The notes: generated by a model not told the origin, from the sequence alone. Numbered from the stretch's first letter, positions 23,151 to 35,530 are shown. The stretch: 64,000 nt of DNA from Amaurobius ferox (GCA_951213105.1 OX578152.1:96594568-96658567); one strand, 5' to 3'. Made by a program: numbers and translations.

Positions 23151-23385
23151 GTTCTACAACTTTGTAAGTGCCTTTTTACCTATCTTTAACAGGTAGCGAG
23201 GTGCTAAAGAAGGGGGCCGGTCTCCTCAAAGTTGCCTCATCGTATAGCGCCATTGAGGTTTTCGATACACCTGCGAAAAATATACTATAAAACTAATATT
23301 TCTCGAGTTATTAGCCTGGTCCATGACTTTCCTTGACACCTTGTATATCCACTTTTGCTGAATAACTAATCTAGCAAGTATTTTT

Positions 23386-24297
23386 ACTTTCCTTATATAC
23401 ATAATGTATAAGGAAAGTATTGTGATGGGGTCGAAAATTCGAATTCGAGTTTTCGACGGGAGAGCACGTTTCAAGCATCCCTGATCACGAATCACACATT
23501 TTTGAAGTGGTGTGTGTGTGTGTCAGTGAGTCTGTGGAGACGATAACTGACAAACGAATGGACCGATTCGAACAAAATTTGGTATAAAAATCACAATCCG
23601 TAAACACTGGAAGTCTATTGTTTTCATACGCAATCGAATGTTCAGAACCCCCCTAAATTTTCGAATGAAATTTTGAAAAAATCGTCAAAAAATCAAAACC
23701 GCTAATAAAGTTATGCAAATAGACATTTCTTATGTAATTTTTCATTAGAAAACGATTGACATAAATTTTAGAACGCTAACATGAACCGTTCTCGAGATAT
23801 TGTACATTTTTCAAAAAAAATTATCAAAAAGTCATATAAAATAAAAAGAAATATTTCCTATTGAAAAACATGTTCCCTTTTCATATGTAATACCATGCGA
23901 TAAATTGGGTGACATCATTCTCGTGGATCTAGCTCGTTTCATTCATGAAAAAAGATACTTTAAGTAATACTTTTGTATTTGAACGCCAATAGTTATTTAT
24001 CTGCTGTAAGAATAACTTATTTCTTCGTCCATAAGGCTTGGCGAGATTTTGGCGACGAATTTGGCGGAATGTCGCCAACTTGGCGACTTTTTGAGATGTC
24101 GCCAAATTAACGAAAATCTCGCCAAATGGATAAAAATGACGCTAAATCAATGAAAATGACTATTAATTTTCGAAAATTCAATATCTTGGAAAGAATATTA
24201 GTATCTAGTATAAGAAAAACCTATTTATTTACTGTAAAAGTAGTAAATTCATTACATTATATAAGGAAAGTCATGTGTTGCCCACATCAGATTTTTT
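23386..24297 (+). repeat. Interspersed repeat family A, copy 5
   Basis: The best full-length copy (about 912 bp): terminal hairpin actttccttata...tataaggaaagt, TG microsatellite at 23512-23523, the gtcgcca/ttggcga block at 24040-24125, and end tataaggaaagtcatgtg. It has no (TA)n insert. Confidence 0.8.
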
Positions 24298-25900
24298 CTT
24301 TTGTGTGTATGTGATTTTTAATATGACCCCGAAGTGTTCCATGTTTTCATTTTTACTTAGGCTGGCAACAAAAAGCTTATCCAGAGTCTAACCAAGTCGT
24401 TGTTAGTAGTGTTCTATATATTTTTGATGACGCACGCGGAGTGAGGGAAAATGGCATCTTCCTTTCCTGGTTATTCTTGCATTTTTTAGGGAATTTTTCG
24501 ACCCGATTTTTGTTTAGGAAAAAAAAATATGTTTTACCGGTTGTTTGTTACTTGAATTCCTGCCCATAAAGAAAAGAGGGAAGGTTTCTGCATGGCCATG
24601 CCATAATATACGCACCACTGAATCCAGCGCAAATAGTCAATAAACGTGAGAAAAAAAAAAGTGATGCCAGATTCATGAGTTTTGTAGGAGAAACATCTTT
24701 ATGCGAACCCCGCTTTATTTTAATATATAAAAAAAAAAGTAAACTCATTGAAATAAACTCATTCAATCGTAATACGAGCGTCACAAAAAAATCTTTGCAG
24801 ACAGGGCTGGTTTTGCCCCCGGGGAATTTTCGTTTATTAAAATGCAGTTTTTATTGTGTATTTTTATAATTTTCTTGCGTATTCAATTTATGGATGCACG
24901 ATGTCACTCCCCCCCCCCCCCCTCCCGAGCTAAATCTTCGTAACGGAACTGGTCGTGGCGGCTTTAAATTATGAATATCTTCCTCTCATAATCATACACA
25001 CGCCACTAACACTGAAAATCTACACTTTTAAAACGCATTCAACTATGCTTGATAGTATGTATGTTATCAGTTATAGATTTAAAACGCTAATTCTTGGTCG
25101 AGACATTCGCGTTTTTTTAAATGAAAGTGCACATCTTAACATATGCATAAAACATTAAATAAAACAAATAATGGATTCCCCCCCCCCCCCAAAAAAAAAA
25201 AAGATTGAAATTTTTAGACACTTCAAACTAAGAAATGTAAGACATCTGGATTCAAAACGCCCGACGTCAAGTTGGTGGTTTTAAATACAGTTTTTGATGG
25301 AAAATATTTGATATATTTCAGACGTGTTTGCCATACTTCTTAAAAAATCCCAAAAATAATTTTGCGTTTTTTAGTAAAGTAGTAAGCAAAGGAATATACT
25401 CACAAGAAGAAAACTATTTGCAGCTGCCCATCTCTCAATAGCGAAATGGTTGACAGCAAAAAAATGCTCACAATGATCTCCAGGGTAGATATATATTACA
25501 TAATAAAGATAAAAACGGAAATTCGATTACGGTTTCTGAATTCAAAACCACATCTTGGGATGCGTTTCGCCATCCTTACCCGGGGCGCGACGACCATTTT
25601 TCACTCAAAATGTAATTTCCCTCAGCTGAAACAACATGGGAGTGTAAAGTAAACTTTTGGAAAAGTCTGATAATGTTTTGTTAAAATATTGACTCAAACG
25701 TCAGGTGAAAGCTATTATAAGTATTGGACTTTGCAGTTATCCGGTTGATATACTTTTTATAAGACAAGCAGATAGATAGATATATGTGGCTTTCGTTCTG
25801 GATTTAAAATATGTATACCAATACCTATAGCATTGTAAACGACATTGTTCTTTTTTAAAAGATTGTATTAAAATAGCTATATATACTAATTGTCACGTAT
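24298..25900. other. Intron sequence without recognised feature
   Basis: AT-rich with C tracts at 24908-24922 and 25179-25190. No coding or repeat family recognised. Confidence 0.5.
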
Positions 25901-26766
25901 CCGTCTGTCACGCCTTGTTTAGGCACTTTTCGAATAAAGGCTCAGGGCCGAATAAAGGTTCGATAGAATTCCCTAGAAATATCGAATTTTTCAAAAATGT
26001 TCAGTTGAGGGAGTGCTATACACTAAAACGTTCGACAAGTGAAATGAGACAAGATTTTAACGCTGCAACTTTTATCTACAGCATGTTCACGTTACGTACT
26101 ACAATTCGATTCAAGGGCGGTTTGTTCGATTCAAGGCCAGAGTTTTATTACGGGGGGGGGGGGGGGGGATGAAAATTTTTTTAATTTTGGACTGTTGAAT
26201 AGTTTAGATAAATTATGTTGTTCTTAAGTTATAATAATATACTTAATAATTAAAGTTGAGCTTATCATTAAACTATATGGAAATATGGTTTAGGGTAAAT
26301 TATAGTATGACAGAAAGGATAAGCTAATAAAGGATACAATACATATACATTTATACAGCAACCAAAACGATAATTTGCAATGTATTTTAATAGAACAAGT
26401 TTAAATCTAAATTACGAAAACGTTGCAATTATTTTACTTTTTTTATAACAAGTAACTTTCTAAAAAAAAGTTTATAGTGAAATGTCAAGCCGCCTTGGTT
26501 TCTTTGAAAATTTGTCAATCACTTTATTTACATCAATATGAATGTCTCTATGGATGTGTATTAATGCTAGTCCTGAAAGTCTCTCACATCACAAAGTCTC
26601 TCAACACAAAAATTATTCTTCATCGTCTTTATTTTTTTCCTATTTATAACCCCGACGGAGGATGGGGAAGGGGGGGGGGCGATCGCCCCCTCCGCCTCTC
26701 GCTGGATCTGCCCTTGATTCGATTCCGAATACACAGGGTTCATAGAAAGCCCTTAATTATATACCT
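25901..26766. other. Intron sequence without recognised feature
   Basis: Contains two aataaagg(c/t)tc words (25933-25960) and G tracts at 26152-26167 and 26671-26679. Open frames of 85 and 116 codons end in or run through these tracts and show no protein resemblance. Confidence 0.45.
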
Positions 26767-27411
26767 CAATAGCTCTATAGGGAAAGGGCCACGAGTGTGC
26801 CCGTTAGGTTTAGGTGTAGCAAAGTGATCATGCTCGATCGAATAAAAATGATTACAGAGCCCCACAAGCGAAGAATCTAAAAAGTTAGGGTAACGAACTC
26901 GGCAATAAAGCTAATATAGAAATAAAATGTCAATTACAAAGCTGCAGTGAATTATTCAATGTGTAAGGAATCGAGATCAGAAACGCATGAAAAGCGTGTA
27001 TGGAAGGTAATAAATACGTGTCAAAAAGTCGTATCATCAGTCACTGTAACACGGTGACACCTGCAATGCCTGTCAAAGTACGCAGTTATATATTATTTCC
27101 GGAATTTAAATGTGCATTGTTGCTGACGGAGACAATTTTGAACAGGCTATACATCAGTTTCTTGTGCATTGCATATAAGTGTTGTTTATTGTATTATTCC
27201 CAAATAGGACGCCCATTCTCCAATAATTATTAGATAATGCTCTACAACTTTATTATTTGCTATTTCCGTCTATCTCGCCTTGTTGCCAAGTCCGTTTACC
27301 AACCTCTTAAATTTTCCGCTAGGGGCGCTGCAATCAATCCTTTTTATTCCATCGGGTATGGTCACTTTACTGTAAATAGACACTTGTGGACCTTTCCTTA
27401 CAAAGTTATTG
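26767..27411. mobile_element. Inverted-repeat element family G, copy 1
   Basis: Left arm (caatagctctatagggaaag...cacgagtgt) is complementary to the right arm (acacttgtgg...ctttccttacaaagttattg). Inner arms also pair (cgaactcggcaa / ttgccaagtccg). Noncoding MITE-like unit of about 645 bp; second copy at 30850-31740. Confidence 0.65.
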
Positions 27412-27451
27412 GGGGGGGGGAGGGTTCCTAGGAACACTGTATAAGAATACA

Positions 27452-27578
27452 CTGGCGTCCATGGACGCCAATGTCGGCAAAGGGAGATCGAACTGTTTGG
27501 GATAGGGTATGTCAAATATCCGTCTTTTTGAGAGGTTCTTCGTTTGGGGAGGACGCTGGCCCACCCGTAAGCAAAAGG
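27452..27578. mobile_element. Half of the piggyBac-like palindromic MITE
   Basis: Begins exactly at the palindrome centre (ggcgtccatggacgcc) and runs to cccacccgtaagcaaaagg, followed by TTAA at 27579-27582. The left arm is missing. Confidence 0.75.
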
Positions 27579-27793
27579 TTAAACAAAACCACTCGTCTAG
27601 AACTCCCAAACCGGAGCGGATTGTACACGTTAAATGTTCTTTATTAATCTTTACTTAAGAAACAACATATTTTTGATATCAGAGATCTCTGAGCAATTAA
27701 AGATTTAATATTTTTGAGTAGAAATTTGCCTTATCATCAGAAACACGGATCTTATGTCGCCCCCTTGTTCATTTGGTGTGTTCTCTCTCTCAG

Positions 27794-27891
27794 AGGACGG
27801 CCTCTTCTGCGTGAAGGACTACAAAAAGTACTTGGCCGGCCATGACATGGATGTGACGCGAGCCAAAGAGTGCTTCGAGACCATGATTAAT
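27794..27891 (+). CDS. Calexcitin-like EF-hand protein, internal exon (EF-hand 3)
   Basis: A 98-bp exon: two bases completing a Lys codon, then 32 codons. The acceptor is ttctctctctcag and the donor AAT|gtgagt. After splicing it gives EF-hand 3, DSNKDGLFCVKD, with Asp1, Asn3, Asp5 and Asp12; the 12th position is Asp as in EF-hand 1. The rest, starting YKKYLAGHDMDVTRA and running to ETMIN, is the exit helix and the linker into the fourth, degenerate EF-hand. The codon phase fits both neighbouring exons, strong evidence that this is a working gene rather than retroposed fragments. Confidence 0.87.
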
Positions 27892-28189
27892 GTGAGTAAC
27901 ATACCATGAAAGACGCTTTTTTTTTCACCTTTCCTGCAGTACATCATATATGTAAAGAGTGATGGGGTAAAACAATGGGGCTGTGCGACTTTAATACATC
28001 TGAACGATTTGAGCATCTATGAAATATACAGGGTGATTAAAAAAAGATGGGCCAAACTTTACGAGGTGGTAGCACACACCAAACCAAGTATTTTTTGTCA
28101 TAGTTTACCGGGTCGGAAATGAAATGTAAAGGCGCATGTGGGCGCATAGTGGTGAAATCGATGAGGTGAAACACAAGAATGACTTAGAA

Positions 28190-28938
28190 GTTATAGTAAT
28201 GTATAGTGAAAGTATTGGAATCATACCGAAAATCGTAACTCGAGTTTTCAACGGATCTACACGCTTCGGGACCTCTAGAATACGATAAAACCATTTTTAG
28301 CGTGACGTCTGTGTGTGTGTCTGTCTGTTTGAGCAGATTTTGTATCCACTCTAACTAAAAACTAATTGACCGAATTTCATAAAACTTGGTAGGTCAGTCA
28401 CTTGTGGACGAATCTGGTGCTGATTAGTTTTGGGTATGTTTCGGGATTAAAGAACCCGTCTTTTTTTGCGAAATTGCCCTCAAAAATTGCCTGTTTCCAC
28501 TCCAGCTGAAAAACTAATGGACCGAATTTCACAAAATTCGGTAGATAAGTCGCTTGTGGGTCACCCTGGTGCTGATTAGATTTTAGTACGATTTGGAAAA
28601 GAATACCCTGCCGTTTCTTCCGAAATGACCCTCAAAAATCGTCACAATCTAAAATAAAAACTATACGTATGCCTAAATATATACGTTAAATGCTTGTTTT
28701 ATACGTAATTTTAACAAAGAAAAGAATAAGACCAACCCCATTACACTAGGACTAGCCGTTCTCGAAATATTTTAGTTTTTTCGTATTTTCTCTACGCCAC
28801 CAATGAAACTAAGTTCAGTTACCAAATGAAAACGAAAATTGAATTAAAAGTGAATTAAATTTAATTAAAATAAAGAGAACGTGGATATAATTCTGTAGGG
28901 AAAGTCATGTGCTGCCCACATCAGATTTTTTCATCTAG
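28190..28938 (+). repeat. Interspersed repeat family B, copy 1
   Basis: Related in plan to family A: 5' gtaatgtatag...gtattgg, taactcgagttttcaacgg, a tgtgtgtgtctgtctg microsatellite, two ctaattgaccgaatttca blocks, and end agggaaagtcatgtgctgcc. Other copies are at 28939-29283 (reverse), 29284-29815 and 34795-35530. Confidence 0.7.
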
Positions 28939-29283
28939 AGTGGATTGATGTGATTTTTGAGGGCCGTTTCGCAAAAAAAGGGAGGTTATTTTATCTGGAA
29001 TCGTACCAAAATCTAATCAGCACTAGAGTCGTTCACAAGGGACTTACATACCAAATTTTATGAAATTCGGCCAATTAGATTTTTAGTTAGAGTGGATACA
29101 AAATCTGCACAAACAGACAGACAGAAACACACACAAAAACACACATACAGACGTCATGCTAAAGATATTTTTTCCGTGTTCTAGAGGTCCTAAAACGTGT
29201 AGATCAGTCGAAAACTCGAGTTGAGATTTTCGGCACAATTCCAATAGTTTTCCTATACATTACTATATATTGCAGGCAAAGTA
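28939..29283 (-). repeat. Interspersed repeat family B, reverse partial copy 2
   Basis: Inverted 5' half of family B, with acagacagacag and a terminal cctatacattactatatattg hairpin region. It directly abuts forward copies on both sides. Confidence 0.7.
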
Positions 29284-29815
29284 AAAAGAAAAACCTGCGT
29301 TTTTTTGCGAAATGACCTGCAAAAATTGTCTGTATCCATTCTAACTGAAAAACTAATTGACCAAATTTCTCAAAATTTGGTGGATAAATCATTTGTGAGT
29401 TACCCTGGTGCTGATTAGATTTTGGTACGATTCGGAAAAAAGAATCTGCTTTTTTTTTGCAAAATGGCCCGCAAAAATCGTCAAAATCTAAAATAAATAC
29501 TACGTATGCTCAAATGCATCAATTAATACTTGTTTTATACGTAAGTTTTGACGATGAAAAGAATAAGATCAATCCCATTACTCTTGGATTAGCCGTTCTC
29601 GAGATATTTTAGTTTTTTTGCATTACGGCTACGCCGGTTTTGAATTTACCAAACGTAAACGAAAGCTGAATTAAAAGTTCAGTGTAATTTCAATTAATTA
29701 TGCGTGTTATTTGGTGCAATTAAACTCAGTTTAATGATTTATTAATGAAATAAAGAGAAAATGAATTTGAGTCGGCAGGGAAAGTCATGCGCTGCTCATA
29801 TCAGATTTTTTTAAA
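29284..29815 (+). repeat. Interspersed repeat family B, copy 3
   Basis: 3' half of family B ending agggaaagtcatgcgctgctc, directly followed by family H copy 2. Confidence 0.7.
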
Positions 29816-30095
29816 TTCGAGCGAAAACTTCGAAATGGCTTCAAAATTTTATATTTTTTTAACATGGCAGCACAGGACAAAATTTGATATAGTCATGCAT
29901 AAGAGGAGTTATTTATGACTCAACTCTTAGGGAAGGGTGGTGGAGCAAGTTACCCCCCCCCCCCCCCCTCGGTGTTGCATTGTCATGTATGGTATCAATC
30001 GAAAAATTTTGTCAAGCCCTTTAAAGTGAAGGTTAACACTCTATAATTGTAATCACTTGGATCCATAATACCGATTTTTCAAAAATTTCCTTTTT
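29816..30095. repeat. Interspersed repeat family H, copy 2
   Basis: Homologous to 80-440, with a C tract at 29954-29969. Ends about 240 bp before the last calexcitin exon. Confidence 0.55.
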
Positions 30096-30330
30096 TTTTT
30101 TTAATTACTCAGATTGCCTAGCTCACCCAAAGTGTGTAGAGCAGTTAAATTTTACTTGTGAATTTGAATTAATTAAATAAATTTACTTGTAAATTTATTT
30201 GAAAATTTTACTTGTAACATTTGAAAAAAAAAAAAAAAAATCCTACAAGCTGTTTAAAAATAGATTGTTGATCCCCACTGCAGTTAATTTGATCCGGGAT
30301 CATTGAAAATATGTATTTTGCCATTTCCAG

Positions 30331-30495
30331 GAAGAAGACAGAGCCAACGGCAACGCCATGACGTCAGACCGCTTCAGAGAACTTGTCTACGATTTTTGGG
30401 TATCGCAGAACACCGAGAGTCCCGGCAAGTACATCTGCGGCACTTTCGACTCTGCTGTACTCCAGGAATTGGAGAACATGAACAAGACGAAATAG
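30331..30495 (+). CDS. Calexcitin-like EF-hand protein, terminal exon
   Basis: Last coding exon, 54 codons and a TAG stop, after acceptor tgccatttccag. The fourth EF-hand position (residues around DRANGNAMTSDR) lacks acidic side chains at loop positions 5 and 12, so it probably does not bind Ca2+; a degenerate fourth hand is usual in this family. The C-terminus (FWVSQNTESPGKYICGTFDS) matches the conserved FVS...PG...FGT-type end of calexcitins. The summed visible coding length is 563 bp. A candidate polyadenylation signal AATAAA lies at 30765-30770, giving a 3' UTR of about 0.3 kb. Confidence 0.88.
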   Translation, partial: EEDRANGNAMTSDRFRELVYDFWVSQNTESPGKYICGTFDSAVLQELENMNKTK

Positions 30496-30790
30496 AAAAT
30501 TAAATTCGAATGGCCAGTATCTTTCAGACTGAAAAATTAAGTTTGCACTCGCGACATCACAAATTCCGAGAGCGGATTTACAAGGTTGGGAACCCTAAAG
30601 CTGAACTCTTCTTGGGGCAGTAATAACGTCATCAAGTTATGTGTTCTCAAGATATATAATTTTTATTGAGACATCTCGTCACATTGATGTCATATCATTT
30701 CGTGTGTGTTTTGCGATGGATTACAGTGTTTTCATTCATTGTTTTAATTTGCACAAACACAATTAATAAAAAAATTCCGTTAAAAAATAA
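30496..30790 (+). promoter_or_regulatory. 3' UTR with polyadenylation signal of the calexcitin-like gene
   Basis: AT-rich noncoding sequence directly after the TAG stop. AATAAA occurs at 30765-30770, followed by A-rich sequence. Assigned by position; no transcript evidence is available. Confidence 0.5.
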
Positions 30791-30849
30791 ATAATTTTAA
30801 AATAAATAAAAAAAAACAAATTTGTATATCTTGTATAAGGTTAAACACC

Positions 30850-31740
30850 CGAAATAACTACAGAAAAGGCCATGAGTGCACACGTTAGATCTATGTGTAG
30901 TCAAGTGACTATGCCCAATCAAATGAAATGGATTACAACACCCCTAGTGGAGAATTACAAAAAAAAAAAAATAAATAATAAGATAACGAACCTCAACAAA
31001 GCAAGATAAACTAAAAAGTCAATGGCAAAGTAGTAATGAGTAGGAATCGACACCAAGAACGAACGAAAAGGGTATAAGGCAGGCAATAAATACCTATGTT
31101 AAACAGTCGTATCATCAGGGTCTCTAACACGGTGACACCTGCAATACTTGTCAAAGTACTCGGTCATATTTTTTCTGGAATTAAAATGCGTATTATATCT
31201 GACGAAGAGTATTATAAACAGGTTGCTAAATTGGCGATAAATCGCCAAATCTGGCAACCCTCTTCCGAACTTCAGCATCTGGCATCCTTGAACCCGTACA
31301 GGCAACATTTCCTCTTGTTTCACGTCATAGGAAATGTTGCCTGTACGAGTGTTTTCTCCGTCTGGTTTTCAAAAGAGACTCCAGCTTGAAAAAGCATTTT
31401 ACGCATTCGTAACAATATATATCATTCTTTTCCTGAATACGACAACAAATCGCTTATAACCATATGCTTATAATATAACCAATCGCTTATAACTCTAAAT
31501 CTTACTTATTAGATAATGCTCTATAATTTGCTATTGGCTTTTTCCGTCTACCTCACTTTGTTCCCGAGTTCGTTATACTAACTTTTTTAGATTCTCCGCT
31601 AGGGGCGCTTCAATCATATTTATTCTAGTGTCCTTTTATAAAGGAATTCTATTCTATTCCATCCGTCATGGTTTCTTTTCTTTGCTACAGATAGATCTAA
31701 AGTATGCACTTATAGACTTTTCCTTACAAATTTGTTAGTG
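30850..31740. mobile_element. Inverted-repeat element family G, copy 2
   Basis: Homologous arms to 26767-27411 (gccatgagtgcacacgttag; gattctccgctaggggcgct). The centre contains a separate short hairpin, acaggcaacatttcctc...gaggaaatgttgcctgt-like, at 31297-31347. Confidence 0.6.
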
Positions 31741-31893
31741 TACTTCAAGATTTTATAAGAAGATCTAGGAATTGTCAAAACACTCCTTCATGTCATCATT
31801 GGTACTCCGCTAAGATCCCCGGATTATCGCTCCAATAGGAAGGCCCTAGATTCATGCAGACAGCATTGGCCAGGTTAAGGAGCGGCCATACTA

Positions 31894-32093
31894 AAGCCCG
31901 TATTACATGACAGTAATTTGGGGCAACAAACCGTTGGCAAAACAGCTTTGGGACGTTTGTGACGTCACTCCACGCAGCACAGAACGAAAGTGGCGCCACT
32001 CCAAGCAGCAAATGGGGAAGCTTGTCACAAACCTTCCAAAGCTGTTTTACGAACGGTTTGTTGTTCCAAATTACTGTCGTGTAATAGGGGCTT
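31894..32093. mobile_element. 200-bp hairpin MITE
   Basis: Two arms of about 80 bp pair closely: aagcccgtattacatgacag...cgtttgtgac with gtcacaaacc...ctgtcgtgtaatagggg. A short GC-richer loop with gtggcgccac lies between. Target duplication not certain. Confidence 0.8.
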
Positions 32094-32149
32094 AAGGATA
32101 TGAAGTTTGAACGAGGAGACAGAGTTCTTCCTCCTTGGTTACCCCTTTT

Positions 32150-32152
<3 letters not shown>

Positions 32153-32243
<91 letters not shown>
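32153..32243. repeat. (TA)n microsatellite followed by poly(G)
   Basis: About 90 bp of pure TA, then eleven G at 32245-32255. Confidence 0.97.
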
Positions 32244-32246
<3 letters not shown>

Positions 32247-32256
32247 GGGGGGGGGG

Positions 32257-32872
32257 CTAAGTGACCGTTTAGTTCTCTTTTAGTAAATCTAGTTCTGACA
32301 AATTGTTAACAATAATGGGTTGTTTTTTGAAAGGAAATAATCAAACACTCTTGTTATCTGTATACGTTCTGTTAATGCTTAATCATAAAATATAAGATAC
32401 TATCTATTATTTCATGTTCAATGTGCAATCATCTTATATGTAAAGCCGTTGGATTTCTATTCTATAATTAAAGTAAAGGTCTATCCATACATCGTGCATG
32501 TGTTTCAAAAGTGACACAACACAACTCAATAAGTTATGAGAAAAGACATGTTTTTCATTGTCCTCCTCCTACACAGCAGTGGCAAATGAAAAAACCACAC
32601 ACGAGATTTAACAGTGTGGGCATATTCAATTCTGAAGAATACTACATAAACCGTATCATTATGCAAAATTGTCGAAGGAGAATGAAGTTGTTAAGCAGAT
32701 GAAATAGTTTCGACAATTTTGAATACTATCCATTTAATTCTGGATAATGATAACATTTATTTGGTATTGTTTTAAATTAAATCTGCGATCATTTATCGAT
32801 TCCTTTCCATTGATGTTTTTTGATTGTTTTCAGATTGATCTCACTAGAGGTTTGCATTTATATTTTCCACTT
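32257..32872. other. Intergenic sequence without recognised feature
   Basis: AT-rich, nothing recognised. Confidence 0.5.
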
Positions 32873-32979
32873 GATTGATGATTCTCTGTTTGATATTTTT
32901 ATTTGTAAGGCATTTTGTAATGTTGGGGTTTTTTGAGTTGAAAATTCTCTCTATTTTTTCATTGGATTATTTATACTTT

Positions 32980-32981
<2 letters not shown>
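32873..32981 (+). repeat. Possible 3' tail of a second RT-type element
   Basis: Resembles 10668-10776 (gattgatgatt...ttcattggatt...tattatatata), the 3' end of the Penelope-like element, and likewise runs straight into (TA)n. Divergent; homology inferred by eye. Confidence 0.4.

Positions 32982-33049
<68 letters not shown>
32982..33049. repeat. (TA)n microsatellite
   Basis: Nearly 70 bp of TA. Confidence 0.97.
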
Positions 33050-33051
<2 letters not shown>

Positions 33052-33500
33052 AATCATATGAATATTAAATAAATGAGGAGATGTTTACAGGGAAGTAGAA
33101 CGGCCAAGGGGGATTGTGACCCCTTGTTCCCGGTTGAAGCATGCTTTGATTCCAAGGAAACACTCCCGGAACCAGTACTCGTTCGAAGCAATCCTCCTTC
33201 CGCCGATATTGGAAAAAGCTAAATCCACACCAGGGATATTGAACATGAAAACCAAGACTAATACCGTGGAACTATTCGAATAGGAAGCTAAAAGAGGAAA
33301 CTTGAATGTCCATCCAACTTAACATTCCTGGAACAACATTGACTGTGCCGTTCATGCATGTCCAGATATAGCATGTTACGGTTATGATTCGTGCATACAT
33401 TTTGTCGTAACTATAATAGATCGCTGGAATTTGCATAAAAGTTAGTAGTTAAGCGGTTTTTATCTGATGTAAAATGTCTTGAAAATTGTTGGGTTAAATT
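33050..33500. other. Intergenic sequence without recognised feature
   Basis: Moderately mixed composition. A 3' end of an unknown element or unique DNA; no frame or repeat recognised. Confidence 0.45.
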
Positions 33501-33519
33501 TGTTGAAACTTTTGTATAA

Positions 33520-33827
33520 TAATATATATATATATAATATATATGTGTATAATAATATATAAATATATATAATTAAATATATATATATATAATAAATATA
33601 ATATATATATAATAATATATATATATAATATTATAGTAAGAAATTTAAATTACTTGTATTATATATACCAGAGAATGATCATTTATTGAAATCGTTCTGT
33701 ATAGCTAAAATGAAAATAAGATGGTCTGAAGTGAATATTTGATATCAATAATGACTATATGACAAGCTTGTGAAGATGATAAATAGAATATTATAAATAA
33801 AACAGATACTAAATTGGTATATATGTA

Positions 33828-33864
<37 letters not shown>

Positions 33865-33885
33865 ATATATTATATATATATGTGT
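33520..33885. repeat. TA-rich degenerate microsatellite cluster
   Basis: Several broken (TA)n runs at 33520-33632 and 33829-33880 with aatat/tgtg interruptions. Confidence 0.9.
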
Positions 33886-34640
33886 GTATATATATGTGTG
33901 CGTGTGTAAAGAAAGGCGAAAAGACGGTCATGACGTTCTTAAATGATCTAAAAACGGAACGTAATGACTTAAAAATTTGATAGATGAAAATGGTCTGTGA
34001 GAGGAAACGGCGTGCCGAATTTTAGTTCTCTGCGTGCTCTGGGAGCCGAGAACGAGTCCAAAGATGTTGAACGAAAATACAAAGAAAGGTAACGTAAAGT
34101 TAATAAGAACGGGTGTAGGTAAAGGAAAAAAAAAGAGATAATGTCGAGAAAATAAGATAACAAGTTATTATAACTTGTTAAAATTTAAGTTGTTGGTAAA
34201 AATGATTGATTAATTAATGAAGTATTTCGATACATTACCAATAGTTGAGCATTTTAGTCGATCGTTACACATTTTACAAAATACTTAACCTTTATAATAG
34301 TTCTATAATAGTAATTATAACCTTTATAATAGTACCTTTATAATAGTAATTATAACCTTTTATAATAGTTCTTATTAAAACATTTACGTTTTTCCTGCAA
34401 CATCTATTTCTCAGTATTGGTTATGATAGAGCACGAATGATGACAGATTTAGCATCGAATTTTAGAGGAATTAGGGCTGATCACTAAGGATTCTCACTTC
34501 CTGTTCTAGAGATGTCATTTCCGAACAATTCGCATGACTACACGAAATAAGAGTGCAAGAGAGCATAAAAGTCCTTAATAGATTCGTTGAAAATGAAATG
34601 TGTACTCTACAATGACGGCTTCTTCATAATTTTTTTGCTT
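33886..34640. other. Intergenic sequence; short ataatagt repeats
   Basis: Mostly unremarkable. A cluster of tataatagt/ctttataatag units lies at 34290-34375. Confidence 0.5.
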
Positions 34641-34794
34641 TTATTATGTATGTTTGTTTCTCTGTGTGTCAGTCTGTGCAATATATGTACCTACTCTAAC
34701 TCAAATACTGCCACATGAAATTTTATAACATTTGGCTATTAAGTCACATATGTTTTATGTGCTTATTAGATTTTTGAAAAGAACATAGAACCGG

Positions 34795-35530
34795 ATTTTA
34801 CTTCCCTGCAATACATGGTAATGTATAGGGAGAGTATTGGTCGAAAATGGTAACTCGAGTTTTCGCCGGATCTACACACACTTTGGGGACCGGTCGTCCA
34901 AATAGTTACTCATGTCCTCTGGACGAGTCGGACGGCCTGGGGTTTCCACACACTTTGGGGCCTCTAGAACACGAAAAAGCTATTTTTAGAGACGTCTGTG
35001 TGTGTGTGTCTGTGCAGTATATATATCCGTTCTAACTGAAACACTTATTCACCCAGTTTCATAAAATTTGGTGGAGGTTTAGTTTCTTACGGGTGGACCC
35101 TGGTGCTGATTAGATTTTGGTACGATTCAGGAAAACAAAACCTGCTTCTTTTATTTTTTTGCAAAATGGCTAGAAAAAATCATTAAAATCTTAAATAAAA
35201 GATTACGTATGCCCAAATGTATCCATTAAATGTTTGTTTCATACGTACATTTTGACGATAAAATAATAAGACCAACCCCATTACTCTAGGATTAGCCGTT
35301 CTCGAGGTATTTTAGTTTTTTCGCATTTTTGCTACGTCGCCTTTGAAAATACGTGAAGTTACCAAGTGAAAACAAAAACTGAATTAAAAGTGCAAATTCA
35401 GTGTATTTTAAAATAATTATGGTTGTTATTTTGTGCAATCAAACTCAATTTAATGAATTATTGAAGAAATAAAGAGAACGCGAATATGAGTCTGCAGGAA
35501 AAGTCATGTGCTGGCCACATCAGATTTTTT
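34795..35530 (+). repeat. Interspersed repeat family B, copy 4
   Basis: 5' hairpin region acttccctgcaatacatgg..., gtaactcgagttttcgccgg, TG microsatellite at 34996-35009, and end aaaagtcatgtgctggccac. Interrupted by a SINE tail at 34889-34946. Fragments of the same family flank it (34640-34790 and 35531-35720). Confidence 0.7.
34889..34946 (+). mobile_element. 58-bp SINE-tail insertion
   Basis: Fragment accggtcgtccaa...gagtcggacggcctggggtttc of the SINE 3' end inside family B copy 4, flanked by a 14-bp direct repeat cacacactttgggg (34875-34888 and 34947-34960). Confidence 0.85.

Larger units (their letters stand above)
21961..23346. mobile_element. Inverted-repeat element family E, copy 2, with SINE insert
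   Basis: Termini atacaaggtgtcaaggaaag and its exact complement at 23327-23346. The arms extend inward for more than 200 bp (gtaggtgta...gaggcaacttt against aaagttgcctc...acacctg). The interior holds a region rich in gtgacgtc-like motifs and a minus-strand SINE (22868-23150). Confidence 0.8.

Noticed and set aside
25915..26172. 85-codon frame ending in Gly run
   Set aside because: Ends in a poly(G) tract, and no domain is visible.
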